This document shows, piece by piece, positions 22,266-34,865 of a DNA stretch of 64,000 nucleotides. Source of the DNA: Heliocidaris tuberculata (taxonomy: Eukaryota; Echinodermata; Echinoidea; Camarodonta; Echinometridae). The notes beneath the pieces are model-generated. The model was given only the letters and a program-made list of their open reading frames with translations. It was not told the DNA's origin and did not search any database. The stretch lies in NCBI GenBank assembly GCA_025618425.1, contig CM046851.1:5169267-5233266 (forward strand). Direction: 5' to 3'. The position numbers and the translations under genes are program-made. Numbering within the stretch: the first letter of the stretch is position 1; the number at the start of each line of letters is the position of its first letter.

Positions 22266-22540
22266 AAGAGAGAATAATGGTACAGAATGAAGCAGGTCAC
22301 TCGGTGTATTTGCAAGCTTTCGGCTCCTGGCCTTCTTCAAGTTTATTTGCTAAATCAAACAGAATGAAACAAATAATAATAATAAGCAACTTAACAAAAC
22401 TAAAGACAACAGAACAGAACTATCATAATTCTGGCAACATAAATCAACAGGAATAATTATAAGTGAAATTGAAAAGATGTTACTCGCCAAAACAAAACTA
22501 AAGACAACAGAACAGAATTGTTATAAAGCTGGCAACATAA

Positions 22541-23628
22541 TATATAGATGATGTGAACTTTCTATGGACTGGAAACCATGAATCCCTACAAGATTTCATT
22601 AACTATGCAAATTCCTTTCACCCTACGATAAAATTTACTTTCGAGTCATCCCAACATCAGGTCCCGTTTTTAGACACTCTACTTTACGTTAAAGATCATG
22701 AACTCCACACCTCCCTCTACACTAAACCCACGGATAGCCATGCATACCTTATCCCACAATCATGTCACCCACCCCACACCTTTTCCGGAGTCCCATACAG
22801 CCAAACACTTCGAATCCGCCGTTTACTTGTTCCGAAGAAGAAAACTCAAACTCAGCCCTCTCACAACTAAAGACACACTTAACGAACCGCCAATATGATA
22901 AGAACCTTGTCGAGAAAGCTGTAGATAAAGGCAAACTCGTACCCCGCTCAGAACTGTTAACATACCAAAAGAAAAGTAAGACATCACGAACCCCATTTGT
23001 CCTAACGTACCATCCCAATCTAAGAAAACTATCAAAAATCGTTCAAAAGCATCTCCCAGTCCTTCACCAAAACAAAGAAATGAAGAAACTTTTCCCAGAT
23101 CCACCACTCCTATCCTTCCGTCGCTGCAGATCCTTGAGAGACTTACTCGTAACATCTCGGATCCCTCACACACCAACCCCTGACCGCCTCCAACACTTAG
23201 GCTCCACTAAATGCGACGCGCGTAAATGTTGCATTTGTCCATTCATCAACGAAACAGATCACTTTGTAAGTACAATCACCGGACAAAAATTTCTCATCAA
23301 CCAACATATTCACTGCAAATCCAATTACGTAGTATACCTCATCACATGTAAAAGATGTAAAAAACAATACGTGGGTAAAACCACCACCACACTCTACACA
23401 CGAATGAACAACACCAGGTCGGACATCAAAAAATACAACACAAGTAGACGCAAAGATATTCCCATTGCCGCTCACTTCAACAAAGACAACCACACTATTG
23501 AAGACATGCAAGTCACAGGTATAGAACTAATCCGAAATAAAGATGCATCAGTCATACTCAAAAGGGAATCCTTCTGGATTATCAAACTGAAAAACCTCAC
23601 CCCCAACGGAATCAATGTAGATGAATAA
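22541..23628 (+). pseudogene. Penelope-like reverse transcriptase C-terminus and GIY-YIG endonuclease
   Basis: Starts exactly at the catalytic motif, YIDDVNFLWTG (22541 on), then TIKFTFESSQHQVPFLDT and YTKPTDSHAYL. A frameshift near 22830 moves the frame; it continues CSEEENSNSALSQL, a Zn-like CDARKCCICPF cluster, then the GIY-YIG domain VVYLITCKRCKKQYVGKTTT ... YTRMNN and ends GINVDE. The family normally has the complete reverse transcriptase upstream, so at least half of the protein is missing. Confidence 0.88.
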
Positions 23629-24352
23629 ACCGAATACATATCTCTCCACTAGATCACGACAACCTACTTTGTTTTTCATGTTTCTGTCTTTTTTTTGGCG
23701 ATTATAATCTCGCCCCCCCCCCGCCTCTCCCTACCTCTTTCCCTTAACTTGATAATTACTCCTCATCTCTCTCTCTCTCTCTCTCCCTCTCTCTGTCTCG
23801 CTTGCTCCTCCCTTCCTCACTCACAATTATCATACACCTTCCTCAGAGGTAGGCACATATTACAATGAAATTGCCTTCATGTATGATCAGGTACACAATT
23901 TGCGTAGACAAGTATGTAGGTAGAATCATACACAGTATACTCATGTATAATCATGTGAACATATTTGTGTGCGTCAATATATACTTATTTATGATATGTT
24001 ACCATATGATCTAATTATACAAATGTACAAGTATATGCACGTGTACATATTCCGTACGTATATCGCAGGTGAAGGTGCAAATGCATGTGAGAATATACAT
24101 ATATCTTTACACCAGTATACGGGCACTATGCATGTACATGTTCGCATGCATTTATTATAAACCTATTTGTTACACTTCTTTGTCATATACTTTTATCCAT
24201 ATCTCCTTACGACACGCACGCAGTAGACGTGGCGATTCCACGCATATAGAGAGTAAAAACCAAATTAATCGTCTTAAAGCCAAATTGTCTTGCCTAATCA
24301 TCCCCTCAACGCTGGAACTTCACTATGCCCCCCTTCCCCCCCTTTTTTACAT
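23629..24352. other. 3' part of the Penelope insertion and intron sequence
   Basis: AT-rich with a CT run at 23766-23797. It has many ACATGTA and ATATAC words but no exon. It separates the GIY-YIG frame from the nested MITE. Confidence 0.5.
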
Positions 24353-24658
24353 TAGAGAGCTTACGAAACACGACGGGAGAGCAAACAGAACGTTCACTCG
24401 AGCGGAAAATCGATCTGCGCATGCGCCAATGCGAAACTCTCCCCGTCCCGTTCATTTTCAGGACGGTATTCGGGCGAAATAACGTCCGGTCTGCTAACAG
24501 GACGGATCTATGCATGAGTGCGTGGGTCGCGCTCGCGTCGCCGTCCATTTCGCATCGTAACTAAAGTTAGGACGGGACGGGAACGGTGTGCCAGGACGGT
24601 CACGGTCGGTCGATTCCCCCGTCGCACTGCCCCTCCGTCCCGTTTCGTAAGCTCTCTA
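24353..24658. mobile_element. GC-rich 302-bp MITE with TA target duplication
   Basis: Terminal inverted repeats GAGAGCTTACGAAACNNGAC at 24355 and its complement ending at 24656, flanked by TA at 24353-24354 and 24657-24658. TA duplication points to Tc1/mariner or PIF-like mobilisation. The interior is full of GGACGG and GTCCCG words. It lies within the Penelope-like element, so it inserted later. Confidence 0.85.
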
Positions 24659-25408
24659 TTGTTCCGGTCGGACGCACCCATTTATTTACTTGTGTAGTAA
24701 ACGCCCTCTACATGACGTCCGTATTACATGTAACGATTATTGCACAGAACACGTACCCATTACACACGAGAGTATATATTTGCTTCGACCTTAAAAGTCA
24801 GGTAATTGTTTACACTGCTTACTTTTGTTTTTATTGAGTTCCATTTTCGTTATTTCACTTACTCCTGCCGAGTATAACATCTTTTCAATTTCACTTACTC
24901 CTGTTGATTTATGTTGCCAGCTTTATAACAATTCTGTTCTGTTGTCTTTAGTTTTGTTTTGGCGAGTAACATCTTTTCAATTTCACTTATAATTATTCCT
25001 GTTGATTTATGTTGCCAGAATTATGATAGTTCTGTTCTGTTGTCTTTAGTTTTGTTAAGTTGCTTATTATTATTATTTGTTTCATTCTGTTTGATTTAGC
25101 AAATAAACTTGAAGAAGGCCAGGAGCCGAAAGCTTGCAAATACACCGAGTGACCTGCTTCATTCTGTACCATTATTCTCTCTTCACATATCTAAATTTAA
25201 CATGGTTCAACCGATTGGTACACACATCCACACCTCTCTCGCTATATATATATAGTGTGGGGTGAGGGTGTGTAAATATGTATATGGTTTTTCTCTTTAC
25301 ATATCCAAGATACAACTTTAGCATCATGCTTTGCAATTTTGTAGTATGATTAGAATACTGAGCGAGCGAGCAAACAATAGCAATTACGTTGTAATTGCAA
25401 AGTTTTCC

Positions 25409-26600
25409 CAATGAAAATTGGTTTAATAAGCTATACTTTTAATACAAGCGAGCGTAGCGAGCGAGCATTTGGGAATACTGGCTCTATCTTTGGATTAGGG
25501 GCACATGTTATGGAAAAGGGAAACGTGGTACTTATCATGGGGAAAAGGACACTTCAATTATTAGAAAAATAAAAGAATGTGTAGAAAAGGTAGAAAAGGC
25601 AGTTCATCACAGGTGAAAAGTGGCACTTATAACACCTGAAAAGGGGCATTTATAAGAACGGGAAAATGTTCCTATATAAAGTAGAAAAATTAAATCAGTG
25701 TCTATATATTACAAAGGAAAAACAATGACTTGTTACATTATAAGGAATAAAAGGGATTAAAAGGGGGAAATGCTGTCGTTGAAATAGAAGCATTTATCAA
25801 TGGTAAGGTGAGGGATGAGGTGTAATTATCAAAATGGGCACTTAAAAGAATATGGAACTGGAACTTACTCGAAAGAAAAATGGGGGTACTTATCTGAAGT
25901 TAAAGGGAAAAGAAGGGGCACTGTGCCCACATGTAACGCCCGGAGCGGTGCTTCTGACCGGGCCTACATGTTATGCTTTTCATTTCATAATTCTTCTATG
26001 TATAGTTGGGTGATGATGACACAGGTCATCATCATCCTCGATAAATATTGGGTGTGATGTATTCCCTCTTTCTCCACCACATTCGATTCCTGTGACTATA
26101 TTTTCATTTCAGTTTTGCAGAAATGCATTATAAAGGAAAGTTACCGACTGAACCCTCTAAATCCAGAATAATTACATGTACTTTTAATCTAAATAAATTT
26201 TATGCATTGTGGCTTCGAAAAAAACCCCCAAACCTCTAAATATATTGGGTATGGTAACACATGCAGGCCGACACCCCCCCCCCCACTTCATTAAAAAAAA
26301 ATTATAGCTCCATATCACTCCCAGATCAACACCCATGTTGTATAATTTGAAGTAGATGGTTTTCACTTTCTATATAGTGTTTGTAAAAATATATCGGGAA
26401 AAATCAGAAGTCACGACAGCATTGTAGATAAATATTAATAAATTCATATAAATCTACTATATTTTACACAGATATATAGCATTTATATTGAAATAAAGAA
26501 TATATAAAAATCAAATTAATAGATATAATATATCAAATTATATTTATCAACAACATAATATAGAAATGTATATTTTCCACAACTTTTTATTTATTTATTT
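25409..26600. repeat. Second copy of the repeat at 1-1200
   Basis: Aligns with the window start over its whole length in the same orientation; differences are mostly substitutions and short length changes in homopolymers. It is in the last intron of copy C but in intron 2 of copy A, so it moved as a repeat. Confidence 0.8.
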
Positions 26601-28600
26601 TATTTTTTTTCTTGGGGGGGGGGGGGGGGCGGAAGGGCACATATCCAAAAATCTGTGAGAAGTCAAAGTCCGAGAAGTCAAAGTCCTTTTTGTGCAGATA
26701 AAATATCTAGATCACTTCGTGTCCACGGTACCTTAAAAATCTTTGAAATGTTGGAAGTGACCTGAAATTATTCTGTTTACATTGCTGAACATTAATTAAA
26801 ATGAACACAAGCGAACAAAACTCAGTGGTGGATCCAGAATGATCTTGCAGAGGGGGGGGGGGGGGGGGGGGTTGGCTGGGGGGGGGGGGGCGGGAGGGCA
26901 CATATCCAAAAATCTGTGAGAAGTCAAAGTCCGAGAAGTCAAAGTCCTTTTTGTGCAGATAAAATATCTAGATCACTTCGTGTCCAAGGTACCTTAAAAA
27001 TCTTTGAAATGTAGGAAGTGACCTGAAATTATTCTGTTTACATTGCTGAACATTAAAATGAACACAAGCGAACAAAACTCAGTGGTGGATCCAGAATGAC
27101 CTTGCAGCGGGGGGGGGGGGGGGTGGCTGGGGAGGAGGGCACAAATCCGAAAATCTGTGAGAAAAAAATGTTATCACATTTTCCTGGTGCTTTATTAGGT
27201 CTTGATTTGCTGCCGGAGCCACAGTAAGGGGGCATTTTTTTGTGCACTAAACTTATGCCAGATTGGGTTTAGCCGGGGGGGGGGGGGGGGGACGTGCCCC
27301 TACCCGAGATCCACCGCTTAAACTGTACAAAATGACCTTCCAATGACATGTAAAGCAACGGCAAAATCTCAATAATCATAATAATAAAGAAATATTAGTT
27401 TTATTTTAAGCATCATTTTCATTTTTATTGTTTCTATCTTTACGTGGTTTTATATATTGCTTCAGCCCCTCCCCCCCCAAAAAATTAACAGTTGTGTGTG
27501 ATATGAGAGCGAGCAAAAAATTTGCAGACTTTTTCTGATGCTGAAGTCCTTGGGTTTTGCATTATTTACAGCGATATAATGAAAGAGGGCACATGATCGG
27601 AAGGTGAAAAGGGGCACTATCAGAAGGGGAAAGGGCATTTATGAGAAAGGAAAAGGGGCACTTTTAGTAGTGAAAAGGACACTTATCAGAGAAAAGGGGG
27701 CATTTTCAGAAATAAAAAGGGGCACATTTGGGATACTTGAAAAAGTGGCGGGCAGGGGGGCACTGCAACCCCCCCCCCCCCGCCCCCGCCCGCCATCCCC
27801 CTGGAGCGCCGCATCTGGGTAAGATCATCGTTAGGGTTTATTCATGTCGGTTTGCGAAGGTTCATAATTCCGAAGTTTCGTATTTCCGAAAGTTCGTTAC
27901 TCCAATTCTTCGAAGGTTTATAATTCCGAAAATGAAATAGGGTTCGCAATTCCAAGGGTTCATAATTCAGACAATTCAATAGAACCCTACATCTTTTTCT
28001 TTTTTTCCCCCGGAATTATGAACCTTTGTAATTGTGAGCCTTAGGAAAAACGGACCTTCGGAAAACCGATTCCCCCTCCGCCCCCAATCATTATCACTTG
28101 CGCAAAACAAGTGTAATTTTGATAGAAAGGTGGAAGGTATAAATCAAAGTCCTTTTTGTGCAGATAAAACTCTAGATCACTTCGTGTCCACGGTACCTTA
28201 AAAATCTTTGAAATGTTGGAAGTGACTTGAAATTATTCTGTTTACATTGCTGAACATTTTAACAAATATTAAAATGAACACAAGCGAACAAAACTCAGTA
28301 GTGGATCCAAAATGATCTTGCAGCGCGGGGGGGGGGGGGGGTGGTTGGGGAGGAGGGCACAAATCCGAAAATCTGTGAGAAGTTATCACATTTTCCTGGT
28401 GCTTTATTAGGTCTTGATTTGCTGCCGGAGCCACCGTGACAGTAAGGGGGCATTTTTTTGTGCACTAAACTTATGCCAGATTGGGTTTAGCCGGGGGGGG
28501 GGGGGGGGGGGGGGGGGGAGGGGACGTGCCCCTACCCGAGATCCACCGCTTAAACTGTATAAAATGACCTTCAAATGCCATGTAAAGCAACGGCAAAATC
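26601..28600. repeat. Tandem copies of the post-transmembrane intron with poly-G runs
   Basis: A block containing GATCACTTCGTGTCCA(C/A)GG, TGTTTACATTGCTGAACA and AGTGGTGGATCCA occurs at about 26690, 26950 and 28140, each followed by a G run of 12-20 bases; the piece from GTTATCACATTTTCCTGGTG to AGATCCACCGCTTAAACTGT occurs twice (27170-27320 and 28383-28555). Single versions occur in copies A (3680), B (17650) and D (63440). A segment with AAAAGGGGCAC repeats is at 27580-27770. No exon. Confidence 0.75.
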
Positions 28601-30914
28601 TCAATAATCATGATAATAAAGAAATATTATTTTTGTTCCTCTTTTCGAGTTGGCCATTATGTAGACTAACTAATTAAAAAACACCAAACAACTATCTATA
28701 TGCAAAAGCATATTTTTGTGAGGGGGGAGGGGCTGACATCTTTTGCCCGAATATTACAGTCTACTGTTTCTAAAATGTTGACACTTTTTTTTTTAGTGAA
28801 CATGTTCAGCTCCTCGCTGCCTGTGTCAGGATCAAACTTGGGTTTTCGTTTAACTAATGTTTTGGCTACCAATACCCAAAATCACATAGACGACCTCACA
28901 TACCCCAAGCATCCTTTTTTTATAGTGAAGAGAGCTATGACATGGTCAAAGTACACGAAAGTAATTGCACTGTACAAATGAATTTTAAGGTTTCAAGCTG
29001 TTTATTACAACTGTATCAAATTTGGTTCAAAGAGCATTCAATCAAATAATCAAAACTTCTCATTCAAAAGAATTTATGTTTTAACTGGTTGCTGTGAAAA
29101 TTATTGTCAGATATTCACAACTCTATTACAGATCGAACAACATTTCTCATATGCAGAATTAATTATAATGAATTGTATTATAATGAATTGTAAGAATTAA
29201 TCATTTGGTTACTGATAGTTATTATTAAAGGGTCATGAATTAAAGGACTTCCCTGTTTAAATGGATTCAGTCCACTGAAAGTTCTGTCGATGAGGATTGA
29301 CGACAGAGCCCTGTCGCTGTCAACGACGTGGTGCTATCGCGAGTCCTCGAACGGTTGAAGGTGTACCAAATAGCTGGCGAAATCTTGGATGACCATCGTC
29401 ATTGAAGAGTAGGCGTGGTCATCGATACGAAGTTGCGTGACGTTTCAGAGTCCAACTGGAAACTCAAGATGGAAACTCAGGATACAAATTCTGAAGATAA
29501 AAGCTTCACCGCCATGGTTCAGGAAATCAAATTACTGAAGCCTTTGTAGCAGTAGCTCCATATTCGAGGTGCTGTCCCAGTGACAACAGCTCCCTGACCA
29601 AAGGACCCTTTTACAAATTGAATAAATTCCCATTATCCGAAAATGCATATCCTTATTTTATTAATCAACTTTCTCACAGATCATATTATTTACAGTAATT
29701 TATTCTTTAGTATTTGTCCACCTTATTAATTAGCAAGTACAGACAAATATCTAAACTTTATTAATTTGTCTGTGAAATTCTTACTAGCCATATATTAAAA
29801 GTAAGCATAAATTTACATCAATCTGAGCAATATTGAACTACTCATATTATCTTAAATATCACTTTAATAAATGACTGAATTAAAAGCCTTCACAAATAAT
29901 CAGAACTTCACAGCATAACATGTACATGTATAGCTGACTGACTTTAAAACAAACATTAATTTTTCTTTCAAAGTTTTTGACATGCACAAACTCTTGTTTA
30001 AAAAATTCATGTTGAAAATCGCATTTTTATACATTCAAGTTTCTGGTTTTAGCACTGAAATAAAACTTGGTAGAAAATTTACTAAACTCACCAACATGGT
30101 GGGTAGGAATCTCCTCCAGAATTAACACAAACTGAGGGTCATTGCTTGCTGGCTCCTCAGAACACAACCTCACTCAAAGAGCAAACTAACTAAAGTGAGC
30201 CCACTCACTCTGTACCGCAATAGGGTACACTACACACACAATCACCCTTGGGTGGGTCTTGGAATCTGAAGTGTTTTTTTTCCACCTGTTACAAGAATTT
30301 AATCAGAGCTATATACATACATTCAATTAGCTCTGAATTTAATGAATTATCGCCCTCTCTTGATCAAGTGGCAGAACACATAGAATTAAGAAAAAATAGT
30401 CTAACTCATCTATTACCAAAATAGCAATACCGCCATCACAAGGTTGAAATGAGTAATTTCACACTATTATTTCTCTCCTTTTCCTTCATGAATTTACCTA
30501 CATGTACAAAATAGTCATAAGTCATCTTTTCCCTGTAAGGATTTCTTCTTTGTATAATTCACACAAATTTTACAATTTTGCTGTCAGAACAAAAAATGAA
30601 ATGCTTGTGACAGCCTGTATACGAGGACTGTTTGCCCGAAAATCGGTACTTGAAAACTCGTACGTTTGTGAAGATATCACAAGAGTTGTAAAAATGGAAA
30701 ATTGTGACAAGGGATTAAAATTGTTTCTTACCACTGTAATATGCTATGCTCAGTTTTGAGTATAAAAGATGCAGATGTGCAACTATATGGATTATGAATA
30801 TCTTCATTTTCATGATAAATAAAATTGAAATGATGGGAATAATTGTTCAGATAGTACTTCTGATAGTATTTCTAGCTTGTTATAAATTCTGAACTTTGAA
30901 ATTCATATCAACAG
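28601..30914 (+). other. Rest of the last intron of copy C
   Basis: The part from 30600 to 30914 matches copy B intron 6 (17970-18215). The stretch 29250-29560 is more GC-rich and resembles decayed coding or retroelement sequence, but I could not identify it. A segment around 30040-30300 with direct TA-rich words may belong to the same insertion. Confidence 0.45.
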
Positions 30915-31200
30915 GGCTGCACGGCAGAATAAACTTTCTGGAGATTATGGAGAACATTCTGGAGCCCATGTTTACGCCAGTGTCATCTTTTCTGCCAGAT
31001 GTGTTGACACAGATCACTATGACGTTGTCAGTGACATAGGTTTCAACCACGGCCTTAGTACGCAATATCCTTCATCATCTCTGACCAATCCTGAAGGATC
31101 TAGCCATCCTCACATACAGGACGATGGATACATCGAGTATAGAGCGGAAAACCCTTCCACATCAGGACAAGGGGACTACATGGAGCTTAAAAAAACTTAA
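30915..31200 (+). pseudogene. Copy C exon 7: tail truncated after YMEL
   Basis: Begins after TATCAACAG and is open for 94 codons: LSGDYGEHSGAHVYASV, DTDHYDVVSDIGFNHG, HPHIQDDGYIEYRAENPS, GQGDYMELKKT, then TAA at 31198-31200. Downstream (31201-31830) the rest of the tail is present but broken; DDDHYNTLERGSEAEQNQ and the final VYSxx segment can still be read in scattered frames. Confidence 0.8.
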
Positions 31201-31830
31201 TGGACCGACGCATTACGAAGAGAATAGAGAATCAGAATAATTTGTTCTTGGAAAGTTTTAAGGGCGGATAAAACGGACAATACTAGGCGACAGTGTTCAG
31301 GGGAACCTAGTGTTGCAGAGGAGCAGGCGTTATGATCATTAGAACGGATGCCATATTAGCAAGAATGACCATCAGGAACAACCGCATAATTTATGAACAC
31401 CTATTATACGGCACTCACTGTAACTGCCGTATCTGACGACGACCATTACAACACACTGGAGCGCGGAAGTGAAGCAGAGCAAAATCAAAGCAGAAGCACG
31501 GACAAGAAGCAGACATATGATCCTCCTTGTTAAAGTATATGAGTTAACGCCCTTCTGGCTCCTAACAGACGATATGATCATCTAAATCTAAATCTAAAAG
31601 ACTAAGCACTGGTCCAGCATCCAACTCCTGATCGACATTGGGAACAACTGAATGAGAACGTGTATGGCAAAGGAGTGTTTAAAGAGCCCTTGTCACAAGA
31701 CATACAGCAAATGGGGACGACTATTACTCGGTTGTGAATGTACAAGGGCAAGTTGGTGCTGGACAGAAGCAACATGAGCCTATCTTTAGCAGTGTTGTCT
31801 ACTCACAGATAATTACTGTTCAAACAACTG

Positions 31831-32644
31831 AAACTATAGTCTTTTTGTTTGTTGGACTATATCATGGTTGTGGTCAAATGGAACTAAATCATTCATTCAC
31901 TTCATTGTATTTTTGCGTGGTTCCACAATGCAACTCTGCTGGCACTGCAGAGGCCACAGACATTACATGCACGAAGTATGCGAAGCTGGTCCAAGTATGT
32001 TTGTAGTTTGGTGACCTTTCAGGGATTTTAGGACCAAAAGGGTTAACTATCGACTTACCATCAACCTATCGACTGTGGGCTTGAACTCTGAAATTGTTAA
32101 AAATGAGGGTATAACCCTTACTTAAACAGTCATTAGTTATTTTTAGATGAACTACATATACATGAACACTGAACATGATATTAGAATGTAATGCATAATG
32201 TATAGGCTTATAACATTGGCAATAAATAAAATACACCGAAGGTCACTTTTTCATGTAAATGTATATAATATCTATATAAACATGTAGATAAGAAAATAAC
32301 GATGTGCCAGTTGAAGTTTACTTTCCAAATTTTTGGAACTATACACACGTTCCTTCTTATTATATAAGTTTAAGTTTTTTAAAAGTTAATGTTTAGATTC
32401 AGCATAATGTTGTTCATTGCATGTTTTATAAAGCGTTTGGAAGCTAGACGTATATCAGTGCTATATACATGTTAAACATTATAAATATTATTACATAAAA
32501 TATTCGTGCACAGGCAAATAGGCAAGGCTTGCGGTTGCAAGATTTGAGGATTTTGTTGAATGAAGCGTTATTTTGTTGTTGACATACATGTACGCTGAAT
32601 AGTAGAGGTGTTGCCAAGGCTTGCCTCTGTCGGAGTATTTATTA

Positions 32645-32681
<37 letters not shown>
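31831..32681 (+). promoter_or_regulatory. Downstream flank of copy C with polyadenylation-like signals
   Basis: AATAAATAAA at 32221-32230 corresponds to the site after copy A. A (TTA)n microsatellite ends at 32681, where the next element begins. No exon is seen. Confidence 0.55.
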
Positions 32682-32682
<1 letters not shown>

Positions 32683-34865
32683 GGTGGTCTGTCATAGACA
32701 GATCACCTTTTAATTTCGTCAGAATTTTCTTCTTATTATTATCTTTATTTTTATCCTCAAATTTTGTACGCACGATATCTCAAAATTGACAAGATCAATT
32801 TCCGTGATTTTCATGCCAGTTATAAAGCCTATAACGAAGTAGTCAATGGAAACTTTTCAAGGTCATCAGGTCATCATGACGTCATCCAGGCGCCATTTTG
32901 TGAAATCACATTATCGATCATATCTTCATAACCAGTCATCAAAAATGATCCATATTTGATACACATGAACTTCAGGTTAAGGGTCAACGTAAAATGTCAT
33001 GAAAATTCGCGCGCGTATCATGACGCGCACGTACGCGCGCGTCAAATTTTAAAAATGCTCAAAATCACTTTCTAATCAAATCAGAGTACGGTTCATGTCA
33101 TTTTAAGCATTTCATTTTTTTCTGTACGTGTGCGTCCGCGCGCCCGCTATGCGCGCGCGCAGCACGTACGGAAGGTAAAAATGCCGTTTTTTTGCATGGT
33201 TTGAATTCCTTACACTATTCTTGACAATTTCCAACTATTTACAGTTATTCTCGACCTTCCATAATGCCACACGCGCGCGTCAAACTTTAAAATCCGTGCG
33301 TGCGTCAATGGGCAATATAATGTAAAAAGTGGTAAAAACATGCCTATCTATAATCCGCCATAGCTCGTCAGAAAGTCCCTTGACCCCCAAATTTTATTAC
33401 ATATTTCGAAAGCCAGTAAGTTGTAGATCTGAATTCATGCATAACTTTGGCCACTCAAATGTTGTGACGTCATCATATTTGCCTATGAACTCAAAAATTC
33501 GATTTTTAAAAAAAAAACGTCATAATTTTTGTATTCATTTGACAATATTTCAGTAATAGGTTGTCGATTTTCTTCCAAATTTTGATATGTTGTAGCTGAG
33601 ACAATTCTCTACAAGATTAGTAACCACCATTTTTCATTTTGACAAAGGCATCATGGCGTATTTTTGCGATTAAAGGAGGCATGTCAATTTTTCTCATTTT
33701 GCGTGTATTCTCTATAGGAGATGACTTTTTCTCAAATCTTGATTCTACATTCCCGTCTTCTTTGAGCAGTATCTTTGTAATTTCTGCTCGATTTTCTTCC
33801 AAATTTTAGTATGTTATAGCTGAGACTATATGCTTTCATTATTGTGCCCTCCAATTTTTGATCAGATATCGGGATCATGCCCATTTTTAAACTACAAAAT
33901 GTGATTTAAAAATCCCGTATTTCGTTCACGTGTTATCTCTATTGGAAATATTTTGGTCAATTGGTAAAGCACTTGCCTCCCATTCCGGCGACCCCGGATC
34001 GATTCCCGGTGGGACCATTTTTTTTTTTTTTTTTCACTTTTTTTTTCTTCTGCCTTTCATTTTACCATCTTCTTCGACTACTATAACATATACCATCACA
34101 AACAATGTAATAAACTGCCTAATTTTGCGTGTTATGTCTATTGGAAAGTAGTGTGCAGTAGTTTATGTACAATCTCATTCCCTGTCGTGTATTAAAGCTA
34201 AGGGGATAATCTCCCACATGTCCTGCAATATCAAATCGTCCAGTTCGTAATCACGATTTCTCAAAATCGGCTCAGTCAATTTTCTTCATATTTTCGTCAG
34301 TCATCAGTCCTAATAAAGTCAAGTTCCCACATTTTTTTCATGGTCATCAGGTTATCGTGACGTCATCCAGGCGCCATTTTGTGAAAATCAAGTTCTGGTC
34401 ATATCTTCATATTAAACGAAATGTCATTTCTCTTTCATATTTGGCATGGTTAAGGTCACTGTGATTCCAGTCAAGGTCTTTTCGTTAAACGCGCGCGTAC
34501 GCGTCCGTACGCGCGTCCGTGCGTGCGCAAAATTTAGAAATGATCCAAATCCTCCCAAATTCATTTTGCACACGTTTTATGCCTTTTCAAGCACTTTTCA
34601 AAAAATCGCCCCTACAAGTGAACCTGAATGGGCGCTATGCGACGTCGGTTATCGTGATTATTATCATCATTATTGTTGTCATTATGATCATCATTATTAA
34701 TATATCATTATCGTCATTGTTATCACTTATATGACCATCTTATCATCATTTCCGTCAACATTATCATGATCATTATCTTGCAGAAATATTATCACATCTG
34801 ACAAAGCAATTTGCCACAGGGACAGACCACCTAATTCGTCCTCAGTGACGAATTAAATTTCTAGT
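32682..34865. mobile_element. CpG-rich element with GGTGGTCTGTC ends and CRE-like palindromes
   Basis: Left end TAGGTGGTCTGTC followed by its own inverted partner GACAGATCACC; right end GACAGACCACCTAATTCGTC followed by AGTGACGAATTAAATTTCTA. A close relative is at 46554-47815 and a more distant one at 45627-46553. The interior has alternating CG runs (such as ACGCGCGCGTACGCG) and a repeated module TGACGTCATCCAGGCGCCAT (32877, 34358). It encodes no recognisable protein, so it is probably non-autonomous. Confidence 0.75.
33955..34035 (+). repeat. tRNA-like segment followed by poly-T
   Basis: GGTCAATTGGTAAAGCACTT resembles an A box and D arm, TGCCTCCCATTCC a glycine-type (CCC) anticodon arm, and GGATCGATTCC a B box, followed by T17. 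The T stem is mismatched and no acceptor stem forms, so it is a decayed tRNA or SINE head rather than a tRNA gene. Confidence 0.4.

Larger units (their letters stand above)
22258..25190 (+). mobile_element. Penelope-like element with inverted terminal repeats
   Basis: The left repeat (22258-22540) is the near-perfect inverted complement of the right one (24909-25190). Both contain CTTGAAGAAGGCCAGGAGCC in one orientation and a partial internal duplication of about 100 bp with CTAAAGACAACAGAACAGAA. Between them is the 3' half of the Penelope polyprotein. An element truncated inside the reverse transcriptase and joined to an inverted terminal repeat is typical of Penelope-like insertions. It lies in the last intron of copy C. 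Confidence 0.88.
21963..31200 (+). pseudogene. Copy C: receptor remnant (transmembrane exon and truncated tail exon)
   Basis: Only exons 6 (21963-22050) and 7 (30915-31200) remain. Sequence resembling intron 5 of copy B starts at about 21755, right after the foldback element; exons 1-5 are gone. The exon 6 to exon 7 intron is 8.9 kb and holds a Penelope-like element, a MITE, a repeat shared with the window start and tandem copies of its own intron. Both exons keep good splice sites and phase 2, so a spliced fragment is possible, but with no signal peptide, ectodomain or promoter it is almost certainly dead. Confidence 0.8.

Noticed and set aside
22749..23511. Three minus-strand open frames opposite the Penelope-like gene
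   Set aside because: They are antisense shadows of a recognised reverse transcriptase/GIY-YIG coding region.
28700..28981. A possible 93-residue gene
   Set aside because: No conserved motif, no matching paralogous exon, and it lies in the large intron of copy C.
29250..29560. A decayed gene, suggested by higher GC content
   Set aside because: Only short frames remain in every reading; no family motif could be identified, so it is left as unassigned.
33955..34017. A tRNA-Gly gene
   Set aside because: A-box and B-box-like words are present, but the T stem is mismatched and there is no acceptor stem; kept only as a tRNA-like repeat.
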